From positions 1 to 24,104 of the IMG/VR virus record IMGVR_UViG_3300043466_001600: 24,104 nt of DNA; one strand, written 5' to 3'. This document shows positions 13,050 to 19,016 of this stretch, piece by piece; the first letter of the stretch is position 1, and every line of letters begins with the position of its first letter. The stretch is from a virus. Below the pieces are notes generated by a model. It was not told the origin of the DNA. It saw nothing but the letters and a program-made list of their open reading frames with translations, and did no database searches. The translations under genes and the position numbers were made by a program.

Positions 13050-14367
13050 AATCTGAAAATTTCATAAGGTTTGAATTCCATTTTAAAGGCAAAAGTTTGG
13101 TTTCACCTGCTCTAAATTTTGCGATTGAAAGAATGCAGAGGTCATCAGTTGAATACTCCGATCCTTCAACGGTTGTTGTTGGTGAATCTCTGAACTGTGA
13201 ATAATATCCCGGTCGCATCAGAAACCAGATTGAATCGGCATCCTGTTCAATTGCACCTGACTCACGCAGGTCTGACAATTGCGGCATCTTATCTGGCCTT
13301 GATTCTACGGCTCTCGATAATTGCGAAAGTGCAATGATTGGAATTTGCAGGTCTTTGGCTAAAATCTTTAATCCTCTTGAAATCTCACTTATCTCTGATT
13401 CCCGGTTGCCTTTCTTGTTGTCACTCGACATCAGTTGCAGGTAATCAACGCAGAGTAGTTTGATGCCGTGTTGCTTCTTCCAGATGTGCGCCCTAGTCCG
13501 CAATCTCCGCAATGTCATTCCGGCTTCATCATTGATAAACAAAGGCCAATTATCAATTCTGACCGAGGCATCCGAAAGCCTCTGACGGTCGTAAGTGTCA
13601 TATTTGTCATTTCGGATTTTATAGGCAAATACATCCGATTCCAAAGAAAGCAACCTTTGAACCAATTGAATCTGTCCCATTTCAAGGCTGAACATTCCAA
13701 CCGGAATGCCTCGCTTGCAATAGGACTGAATTAGGCTCATCAGGAAAGCCGTTTTCCCTTGACCGGGCCTTGCACCCAAAACTATCAGATCGGTGTCTAC
13801 AAGGCCGCCTGTGGCAACGTCCAGAGTATTCAGCCCCGTTGGAGTACCTGCCAATCCTGAAACATTCTCAACTTCCCATTTTTCACGGATTTCACGAAGG
13901 GTTTCAGAAATGCTTTTTTCGTCTTTGATGATTACCTGGTTCACTAGATTTTCAAGTCCGGTCTGAACTTTGGCTACCCGTTCAAAGACATCATCCACAT
14001 CATTGACTGATGAGGTCAGCAGTTGTTGTGCAAATGATCCGATCCCACGTTTCAGATAGGCTTCCAAAAGATAGCGGATATGAATTGAGAAGTGAGCCGC
14101 AGATGAAACCTTTCCGGCACATTCAGCCAAGGTCTTACCGCCTCCCATGTTTTTATAAAGGCCAGACTTTTTAACGACTTCAGCAACCGTTACCAAGTCA
14201 ATCGGCTTATTCTGGTCGTAAAGTGATTTCAACGCATTGCACATGATCTTGTATTTGTCTTCGGTGAAGACCTCGCAGGATTGAACCAATGCGAAAAATT
14301 CAATCTGAGCATCCTTGTCAATCAGGACTGACCCAAGGATTATTTGTTCTAATTCGATTTGTGTCAT
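13030..14367 (-). CDS. dnaB: Replicative DNA helicase, DnaB family
   Basis: A 445-aa hexameric helicase that unwinds DNA ahead of the phage replication fork. The N-terminal DnaB domain (1-about 100) begins MTQIELEQIILGSVLID. The RecA-like C-terminal domain has Walker A GARPGQGKT (198-206), the catalytic glutamate in FSLEMG (E229), Walker B LLCVDYLQLM (304-313), and QLSRAVESRP with the LRESGAIEQDAD arginine/glutamate region after it. Full length for the family. The ATG overlaps the end of the upstream replication-organiser gene by 4 nt, matching the common organiser-then-helicase pairing. Confidence 0.95.
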   Translation of the reverse strand: MTQIELEQIILGSVLIDKDAQIEFFALVQSCEVFTEDKYKIMCNALKSLYDQNKPIDLVTVAEVVKKSGLYKNMGGGKTLAECAGKVSSAAHFSIHIRYLLEAYLKRGIGSFAQQLLTSSVNDVDDVFERVAKVQTGLENLVNQVIIKDEKSISETLREIREKWEVENVSGLAGTPTGLNTLDVATGGLVDTDLIVLGARPGQGKTAFLMSLIQSYCKRGIPVGMFSLEMGQIQLVQRLLSLESDVFAYKIRNDKYDTYDRQRLSDASVRIDNWPLFINDEAGMTLRRLRTRAHIWKKQHGIKLLCVDYLQLMSSDNKKGNRESEISEISRGLKILAKDLQIPIIALSQLSRAVESRPDKMPQLSDLRESGAIEQDADSIWFLMRPGYYSQFRDSPTTTVEGSEYSTDDLCILSIAKFRAGETKLLPLKWNSNLMKFSDYERTTF

Positions 14368-15026
14368 CGGTTCATGTTTTTGGATGAAAAGCTAAGAGGG
14401 CCGGATTGAGGTTGGTTTTTATTAAAGTCTTTATCACGTCTTGCCCACATTTCAAGTCTTCTTTCCAAATCCCAGGTCTTTTCAAGTTCCTGCTTGAATT
14501 TAGTTCCTGACTTATTGAGTTCGCCCCAATATTTGTAAAAATCAGAAAGCATTTGTTTAGGATATAATTTCTGGAAAGGTTCGAGAGTGGAAGCAAACTT
14601 TTGTTTGCGCTCTTTAATTGTATTAATAACAGTATCAGTAACACTTACACTATCACTTACAGTTACACTAACACTAACAGTTGGATTTGTTGCCTCTTGT
14701 TGGTTTTGTTCAACACTTTCAACACTTGTTGATTTTGTTGAATTTTGTTCACTTTCTTCTTTAGCTGTTTTCCTTGCGGCTGCACTAGCTAATCCCGCAA
14801 TTGAACGCTTTTCCTTAGTGCCTTCCCACTTCTTTAAATCCCGTTTTAATGATGTTTTGATGGGGATAAATGCCAATTCAGTCAGCCTATCCGGTGGCTC
14901 TGGATTTTGATCATTTACATATCGAAAAAAATGTTTAATCAACCTTCCGGCCTCATCATCGCTTAGGTTCTCAAATAGTTCAATCCAATCGGCATAAACT
15001 ATGATAGAATTTTTATCAACTGCCAT
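14364..15026 (-). CDS. Phage replication-organiser-like protein (DUF6291-like)
   Basis: A 220-aa protein. The N-terminal domain (about 1-65: IIVYADWIELFENLSDDEAG, LIKHFFRYVND, then LAFIPIKTSLKRDL) matches the DUF6291-type domain found before dnaB in phages. The middle is low-complexity Ser/Glu/Gln, with a (S/T-V) repeat at about 116-137 that arises from hexamer repeats in the DNA. The C-terminal helical basic part (about 138-205) could bind DNA or load helicase. By analogy with lambda O and P it would recognise the origin and recruit DnaB (inference). A structured leader RNA precedes its start codon. Confidence 0.75.
   Translation of the reverse strand: MAVDKNSIIVYADWIELFENLSDDEAGRLIKHFFRYVNDQNPEPPDRLTELAFIPIKTSLKRDLKKWEGTKEKRSIAGLASAAARKTAKEESEQNSTKSTSVESVEQNQQEATNPTVSVSVTVSDSVSVTDTVINTIKERKQKFASTLEPFQKLYPKQMLSDFYKYWGELNKSGTKFKQELEKTWDLERRLEMWARRDKDFNKNQPQSGPLSFSSKNMNR
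14616..14681 (-). repeat. Hexamer-like tandem repeat inside the replication gene
   Basis: On the minus strand units close to AGTGTT/AGTGTA/ACTGTT follow each other in a 6-nt period for about 60 nt. They encode TVSVSVTVSDSVSVTDTV. A/T-rich repeats in an initiator gene are a known place for phage origins, so it may be iteron-like. Confidence 0.5.
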
Positions 15027-15133
15027 AAAATAAAGAAGCCCGTCATCAGGAGGTAGGAGTCTCCATCAGACAGGCTTTGTTGGTTTTAAACCAAGATTTT
15101 TCAGACGGCTCCTACCCCGCTGGCCTTTCGGCA
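15027..15133 (-). ncRNA. Structured leader RNA, pseudoknot type (copy 1 of a shared family)
   Basis: The 5' leader of the replication-organiser gene, read from about 15133 to 15027. A GCC-GAAA-GGC hairpin lies at the 5' end. GGTAGGAG (15116-15109 read on the minus strand) pairs with CTCCTACC (15059-15052), 8 bp perfect. CTCCTACC lies exactly in the loop of a hairpin made by GCCTGTC (15075-15069) and GACGGGC (15044-15038), with a symmetric UGAU/UGAU internal loop and GGA/TCC. The result is a pseudoknot. A local TTGGT/ACCAA hairpin lies between. The last helix is followed by TTCTTTATTTT up to the ATG, so it can also act as a terminator. It shares a 13-base motif and layout with 23909-24012. Confidence 0.6.
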
Positions 15134-15136
15134 TTG

Positions 15137-15144
15137 CAAATATA
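15137..15144 (-). promoter_or_regulatory. -7 box TATATTTG of the leader RNA
   Basis: The complement of CAAATATA, an exact -7 box followed by NAATGC as at 23901. No TTTG is seen at the -33 distance, which falls within the upstream gene. Confidence 0.5.
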
Positions 15145-15780
15145 CTAATTTCTCAAAAAGATCATTCCGAAAATTGAAATGAAGAACATGATCCAACCAA
15201 CCCATGCAAGGGTTCTTGTGTGAAGGCTATCGGCTTTAAACTGGTTGTAATCTTCCTCGATGATTTCGAGTTCTGACGATTTCGTTTCAAAGTCGGACTT
15301 CAGCAATGATATTTCAACATTCTTGACTTTGATCTCAGCCTTTGAAGCTAGTTCCAACGCCTCTGCATTCTTGCATCTTTCAAGAAGTTCACAATTGGAT
15401 TCTTGCGACCATTTCAAGTGAGTTTTGGCTTCTTTCAGGCTGCTTAATGCGGAGTCCAAATCCTGACCAATGGCCTCGATTTCGGTATTGACATTTTCCT
15501 GAAAGACAAAATACTTCTGCTCCCAATCATTTGATTTCTTCTTCCAGTAAGCAATCGTTTTCCGTTGGCTTTCAGCTTTCTTTTCGAGAAGTTCAATTTT
15601 GGTTTCCAAAGATTGGCTTTTTGTATAATTGTCAAAAAGCGATTCCGTTGTGTCACTTGGAAGCCATTCTTTATGACCATGCCATTCAACCCTGTACGGC
15701 CATTGTTGATCTTTTAAATCAATGTCAATAATCTCAAACGGTCCGGCTATGTCACCGACTTTGTACTTTAATTCACTCAT
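15145..15780 (-). CDS. Coiled-coil protein with C-terminal membrane anchor
   Basis: A 211-aa protein. Residues 1-50 form a small beta-rich domain with tryptophans (YKVGDIAGPFEIIDIDL, YRVEWHGHKEWLPSD). Residues about 55-185 are a long charged coiled coil (KIELLEKKAESQRKTIAYW, later SELEIIEEDYNQF). The last 20 residues are a membrane helix (WVGWIMFFISIFGMIFL). This tail-anchored layout would place the protein on the inner membrane, facing the cytoplasm. It is a one-gene unit with its own promoter. No family is recognised; an early host-takeover or exclusion role is possible but unsupported. Confidence 0.8.
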   Translation of the reverse strand: MSELKYKVGDIAGPFEIIDIDLKDQQWPYRVEWHGHKEWLPSDTTESLFDNYTKSQSLETKIELLEKKAESQRKTIAYWKKKSNDWEQKYFVFQENVNTEIEAIGQDLDSALSSLKEAKTHLKWSQESNCELLERCKNAEALELASKAEIKVKNVEISLLKSDFETKSSELEIIEEDYNQFKADSLHTRTLAWVGWIMFFISIFGMIFLRN

Positions 15781-15802
15781 GTTTTCGTTTTTTAATTTTC
15801 GA

Positions 15803-15834
15803 CAAATGAAAGTGATATTTTTTTCTGTTGCAAA
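15803..15834 (-). promoter_or_regulatory. Promoter of the coiled-coil membrane protein gene
   Basis: On the minus strand TTTG (15834-15831) is 20 nt from TTCATTTG (15810-15803), one mismatch from consensus. A GTTGCAA word overlaps the -33 element. Confidence 0.55.
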
Positions 15835-15837
15835 TTA

Positions 15838-16215
15838 TTAAGAAAAATAATTGTCGATTTCAGCAATGACTTCATCCAATGAATAACTGGTGATGACCTT
15901 CCAATTGTGCGACATGAATAATTCCTGCATTTCCATTTGATGTTCTGTCCGCTTATTTTTTGCAACTTTCAATTCAATGGCAAATCCATGATAACCTTTT
16001 CGAGGTTCGAAGATCAGCACATCCGGAACGCCTGCCTTGACTCCCATCGCTTTGAGTTTTGCGGCTTCAGCTACATTCCTGTGACCACCATTTGGGCAAT
16101 GGAACCATAGCACACCTTTTGAATCCAGGTATCGGGCTACGGACTTTTGGAAATTATCCTCTGATCCGATGTAGGGCTGAAACTCCCCTATTTTATTAAA
16201 TGGAATTATTGACAT
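15838..16215 (-). CDS. VRR-NUC family nuclease
   Basis: A 125-aa protein from MSIIPFNKIGEFQPYIGSED. VRR-NUC domains are PD-(D/E)XK nucleases of phage and restriction/repair systems, often acting on branched DNA. Visible motifs are the GVKAGVPDVLIF strand with the catalytic Asp, then FAIELKVAKN (E and K of the ExK pair), then TEHQMEMQE (the conserved Gln). Upstream in-frame ATGs at 16230 and 16284 exist. The longest would start within the palindromic operator region, so a shorter start is preferred. It is read divergently from the regulator at 16286 and lies near recT and the exonuclease, fitting a recombination role. Confidence 0.88.
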   Translation of the reverse strand: MSIIPFNKIGEFQPYIGSEDNFQKSVARYLDSKGVLWFHCPNGGHRNVAEAAKLKAMGVKAGVPDVLIFEPRKGYHGFAIELKVAKNKRTEHQMEMQELFMSHNWKVITSYSLDEVIAEIDNYFS

Positions 16216-16236
16216 TGAGAAACCCGGCATGATTTG

Positions 16237-16272
16237 TTTTGCATATTGCAAAAAGTTGCATAGTATTGCAAC
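16237..16272. promoter_or_regulatory. Two adjacent palindromes, probable operator
   Basis: TTTTGCA-TAT-TGCAAAA (16237-16253) is a perfect 17-bp palindrome. Two bases later GTTGCA-TAGTAT-TGCAAC (16255-16272) is a perfect 6-bp-arm palindrome. Both share the half-site TTGCA. They lie between the divergent nuclease and regulator genes, 14 nt upstream of the regulator ATG, as expected for autoregulation. Confidence 0.65.
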
Positions 16273-16285
16273 AGATATTTTCAAT

Positions 16286-16507
16286 ATGGCAAAGAAACGA
16301 CAAGCGGAAAAGGTGGTTATGGCTCTTACGCCATCTGACTTTTCGAGGCTTTATAATATACCGAAGTATGCAATTACAAGGCATACTGACAGATTTAAGT
16401 GGGCCGAAACAGTCGAGGGGTGTAAGCCGAAAATCCTTGACTGTGAGGAAAATATTAGTGCTGCTTTAGAAATTGAATCGACAAGGCACAAGCGTTTTCG
16501 GAAATAG
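16286..16507 (+). CDS. Small helix-turn-helix-like regulator
   Basis: A 73-aa basic protein starting MAKKRQAEKVVMALTPSD; the ATG at 16286 follows the palindromes directly. The segment LTPSDFSRLYNIPKYAITRH (about 14-33) reads as a helix-turn-helix in which S-R-L-Y-N-I-P is helix and turn, and KYAITRHTDR is the recognition helix. The form is reminiscent of MerR/excisionase-type DNA binders. The C-terminus is charged (STRHKRFRK). Divergent transcription over two palindromes suggests that it represses itself and the nuclease gene. A terminator follows at 16541. Confidence 0.65.
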   Translation: MAKKRQAEKVVMALTPSDFSRLYNIPKYAITRHTDRFKWAETVEGCKPKILDCEENISAALEIESTRHKRFRK

Positions 16508-16540
16508 TAATGGTTATCAATTTGTTATTCATGTTGAAAT

Positions 16541-16568
16541 TAGGTCGGATTTTCTGACCTATTTTTTT
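16541..16568 (+). terminator. Terminator after the regulator gene
   Basis: TAGGTC (16541-16546) pairs with GACCTA (16556-16561) across a 9-nt loop, followed by seven T. Confidence 0.75.
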
Positions 16569-16584
16569 GTCCTTTTTACTTTTT

Positions 16585-16617
16585 TTTGTTGCAATTGAAA
16601 TAATTGATTTATCTTTG
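16585..16617 (+). promoter_or_regulatory. Promoter of the recombination operon
   Basis: TTTG (16585-16588), 21 nt, then TATCTTTG (16610-16617), an exact -7 box. A GTTGCAA word begins at the -33 element (16588-16594), the half-site of the palindromes at 16237-16272. The ATG is 28 nt downstream. Confidence 0.7.
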
Positions 16618-16645
16618 TCAGACAAACAAAAAGACAAAAGAAAAC

Positions 16646-16999
16646 ATGGAAAAGCAACTTTTAAAAAACCTGTTCGAACTTTATATCAAAGAAGAAATTG
16701 ATCTGGATATTCGGGTCAAAAATACTCCTTCATTGGATTTATTTGTTGAATGCCTTCCTGACGATATTAAGGACAATCCGATTGAAGATTTGTCTTATGG
16801 CAAAAGAGATGATGAAGATTATTTAGAGGCTCATGGATTTTACTTTTTCAAAATGTTCTACGTCTACGTTCCGGAACATCAGGAATGGTTTATGACGGAT
16901 GATCGGGATGAAGTCACTGAAAAACTCAGAGAAATGGCTCCGGAACTTGAAGACGAATTCAATTTTGAATCACCGGAAGACAGAAATAGCGACCGTTAA
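16646..16999 (+). CDS. Hypothetical acidic protein
   Basis: A 117-aa very acidic protein (MEKQLLKNLFELYIKEE start; the tail has MAPELEDEFNFESPED). Aromatic strands (GFYFFKMFYVYVPEHQEWF, about 66-84) sit between acidic helices. Strong negative charge is a feature of DNA mimics and anti-defence proteins, but also of ordinary small phage proteins, so nothing specific is claimed. It is the first gene after a strong promoter and is followed by its own terminator before recT, so it is probably made early and at high level. Confidence 0.75.
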   Translation: MEKQLLKNLFELYIKEEIDLDIRVKNTPSLDLFVECLPDDIKDNPIEDLSYGKRDDEDYLEAHGFYFFKMFYVYVPEHQEWFMTDDRDEVTEKLREMAPELEDEFNFESPEDRNSDR

Positions 17000-17006
17000 T
17001 TTTCAC

Positions 17007-17027
17007 GGGGCTTCGGCCCCATTTTTC
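17007..17027 (+). terminator. GGGGC-GCCCC terminator before recT
   Basis: GGGGC (17007-17011), TTCG tetraloop, GCCCC (17016-17020), then ATTTTT. It is only 10 nt before the recT ATG, so recT expression depends on read-through or antitermination. Confidence 0.75.
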
Positions 17028-17036
17028 ACATATTTT

Positions 17037-17906
17037 ATGTCACAACAAATTCAAGTATCAGCGAAACAGTTCTTTCAGCAAGATTCTGTTAAGCGCAAGT
17101 TTGAAGAATTGCTTGGTAAGCGTTCTTCGGCATTTATGACTTCTGTATTGCAGATTGTCAGTAATAATTCCTACCTTCAAAATGCAAGTCCTCAATCCGT
17201 ATTCAATGCGGCCTGTGTTGCGGCAACTTTAGACCTGCCAATAAACAACAACCTTGGATTTGCATATATTGTACCTTACGGAAAGGATGCTCAATTCCAA
17301 ATGGGTTACAGGGGCTTCATTCAACTGGCTCAAAGGTCAGGACAATTCAAGACCATTTCAGCAAGTCCGATTTATGCAGGGCAGTTGGTAGAGGAAAATC
17401 CTTTGACCGGATTTGTGTTTGATTTCAAAGTTGCAAAGTCAGGATTGCCGATTGGTTATGCCGCATATTTTGAACTCTTGAACGGATTTCAAAAGACATT
17501 GTATATGACAACCGAAGAACTTAAACAACACGGTTTGCGCTTCTCTCAGACCTTTAAAAGAGGTCAGGGTTTATGGAAGGATGATTTCGAATCAATGGCC
17601 CTTAAAACGGTCTTAAAACTTCTTCTTTCAAAGTTTGCTCCTTTGTCAGTTGAAATGCAAAAGGCGGTTATTACGGATCAGGGAGTTATTGAGAATCCCG
17701 ACACGTTGGATGTGGCCTACCAAGACAACACAGAACCCGAAATCAATCACGAATTCGAACGGGCAAAAGAGATGGTTGAATCAACTACAACGGTTGAAAA
17801 ATTGGAATCTGTATTAAACCAGGTTTCTGACGAATTGAAAATTGAACTGCATCCGGTTATTGAGAATCACAGAATCTTTATTGCTTCAGCAAATGGACAA
17901 GCCTAA
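17037..17906 (+). CDS. recT: RecT family single-strand annealing protein
   Basis: A 289-aa protein from MSQQIQVSAKQFFQQD; the ATG at 17037 follows the upstream terminator. RecT proteins coat single-stranded DNA and anneal it to complementary strands. Family marks are ASPQSVFNAACVAATLDLPI (about 50-70), the NNNLGFAYIVPYG segment, QFQMGYRGFIQLAQRSGQ (about 91-108) and the later FKRGQGLWKDDFESMALKT with LLSKFAPLS. It is followed by a small gene and then an exonuclease, which together form a Red/RecET-like recombination pair. Confidence 0.93.
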   Translation: MSQQIQVSAKQFFQQDSVKRKFEELLGKRSSAFMTSVLQIVSNNSYLQNASPQSVFNAACVAATLDLPINNNLGFAYIVPYGKDAQFQMGYRGFIQLAQRSGQFKTISASPIYAGQLVEENPLTGFVFDFKVAKSGLPIGYAAYFELLNGFQKTLYMTTEELKQHGLRFSQTFKRGQGLWKDDFESMALKTVLKLLLSKFAPLSVEMQKAVITDQGVIENPDTLDVAYQDNTEPEINHEFERAKEMVESTTTVEKLESVLNQVSDELKIELHPVIENHRIFIASANGQA

Positions 17907-18090
17907 AACTAAAATCATGGTAAATCCATTAGACTTGATAATTTTAGCACAATGCGCTAAATGTGTTTGGGTTGAGCCTTGGCAAAAAAAACACCCTGCT
18001 GCCTTTTTTCTTTCATGGCAGTTTAAAATGGTTGCTGAATGGGTTGGCGATGGTAAAATCAAAACAATTATTGAAGATGCAAAAGCCTAA
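17893..18090 (+). CDS. Small hypothetical protein between recT and exonuclease
   Basis: A 65-aa protein, MDKPKTKIMVNPLDLIIL onward, rich in Trp and Ala (VWVEPWQKKHPAAFFLSWQ), ending KIKTIIEDAKA. The ATG at 17893 overlaps recT by 14 nt; the ATG at 17917 is an alternative that avoids overlap. The 3' end overlaps the exonuclease gene by 14 nt. Context suggests a helper of the annealing/exonuclease pair. No homology is recognised. Confidence 0.6.
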   Translation: MDKPKTKIMVNPLDLIILAQCAKCVWVEPWQKKHPAAFFLSWQFKMVAEWVGDGKIKTIIEDAKA

Positions 18091-18853
18091 ATTCAGATGC
18101 TCCGGAATTGGTCACTTAATGACCGAACCGAAATTGAAAGCCGATAAAGACGCAGGAAACCTTTCAGAAGGTGCGAAAACTCATGTTGTTGATGTATGGA
18201 CCAATTGGAAGTACAAACGCAGAGAAGAACTTTATTCTAAGTACATTGAAAAAGGCAATGAACTGGAAGAGGATGCAATTACCCTTGTTTCTGTTCAGAC
18301 TGGAATCTTCCACAAAAAAAACGAAAAGAACCTTTCGAACGAATGGATTTCAGGAACACCGGATTTGTTCATTGGGCCGGATATTGAAAATGCTGAATTC
18401 ATCGAAGATACGAAATGTTCATGGGATGTGTTTACTTTCAACCGGACAAAGCAAAAGAAGCTGAATGATCTTTATTACTGGCAGATGCAGGGCTACATGA
18501 TGCTGACTGGAGCAAAAGAAGCCAGACTTCGCTATTGCCTTTTGAACGCTACTGATGACCTTATACGGGATGAAATCAGAAAGCTAGGCTATGCAATGCG
18601 ATTGATTGATTTTGAAGAGACACCGGAATTTATCGAACGGGCTGCAATGGTTGAACGTAACATGATTTACGATCTGGCAGGTTTTAGAAAACGTTATCCG
18701 AACTTTGATTTACATTTGAATGTGTCGGAATGGAAATACGATATTGCGGCATCAGAAAGGTTTTATACGGTCGTTGTACCAAGAGATGAATCAGACATTG
18801 AACTCATCAAATTGAAAGTTCAGAAGGCATGGGAATTCATGGAGAATTTATGA
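18077..18853 (+). CDS. YqaJ/lambda-exonuclease-like recombination nuclease
   Basis: A 258-aa protein starting MQKPKFRCSGIGHLMTEP. It belongs by pattern to the PD-(D/E)XK exonucleases that partner RecT. Family marks are the RCSGIGHLMT N-terminal motif, GNELEEDAITLV (about 75-86), SGTPDLFIG (Asp, about 112-120), AEFIEDTKCSWD (the (D/E)xK lysine, about 127-138) and LYYWQMQGYMMLTGA (about 150-165). It would resect double-stranded ends to give the single strands that RecT anneals. It is the last gene of the plus-strand operon, with a terminator following. Confidence 0.85.
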   Translation: MQKPKFRCSGIGHLMTEPKLKADKDAGNLSEGAKTHVVDVWTNWKYKRREELYSKYIEKGNELEEDAITLVSVQTGIFHKKNEKNLSNEWISGTPDLFIGPDIENAEFIEDTKCSWDVFTFNRTKQKKLNDLYYWQMQGYMMLTGAKEARLRYCLLNATDDLIRDEIRKLGYAMRLIDFEETPEFIERAAMVERNMIYDLAGFRKRYPNFDLHLNVSEWKYDIAASERFYTVVVPRDESDIELIKLKVQKAWEFMENL

Positions 18854-18890
18854 TTTAGAGAATAGGTTAATTTTGGTTGATGAATGAAAT

Positions 18891-18925
18891 AAAAAAGAGG
18901 GGTTTTTGGCCCCTCTCTTTTTTTG
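18891..18925 (+). terminator. Strong terminator of the recombination operon
   Basis: GAGGGG (18897-18902) pairs with CCCCTC (18910-18915), with A6 before and CTTTTTTTG after. It lies in the 163-base gap between convergent operons. Confidence 0.85.
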
Positions 18926-18935
18926 TCTTAAAAAT

Positions 18936-18966
18936 AAAAAGGGAGCCTGATTTAGACTCCCTTTTG
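18936..18966 (-). terminator. Terminator of the capsid operon
   Basis: GGGAG (18941-18945) pairs with CTCCC (18957-18961), flanked by A5 and T4. On the minus strand TTTTTATTTTT follows. It ends the head operon. Confidence 0.8.
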
Positions 18967-19016
18967 TAATTAATCGTATCCGGCTGAATATCCGTTAGAA
19001 TATCCTCCTAAACCGT

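Noticed and set aside
14587-14910. Plus-strand frame of 107 codons rich in Leu, Thr and Val
   Set aside because: It is the antisense of the Ser/Thr-Val repeat region of the replication gene; the composition is a by-product of the hexamer repeat.
15038-15069. CUGAUGA in the leader RNA as a hammerhead ribozyme core
   Set aside because: No GAAA strand and cleavage-site UH at the required places; the bases are better explained by the UGAU/UGAU internal loop.
15067-15133. A 22-codon upstream peptide frame (MPKGQRGRSRLKNLG...) in the leader RNA
   Set aside because: Too short to support alone and it lies over a strong pseudoknot; kept only as an alternative explanation for the shared motif.
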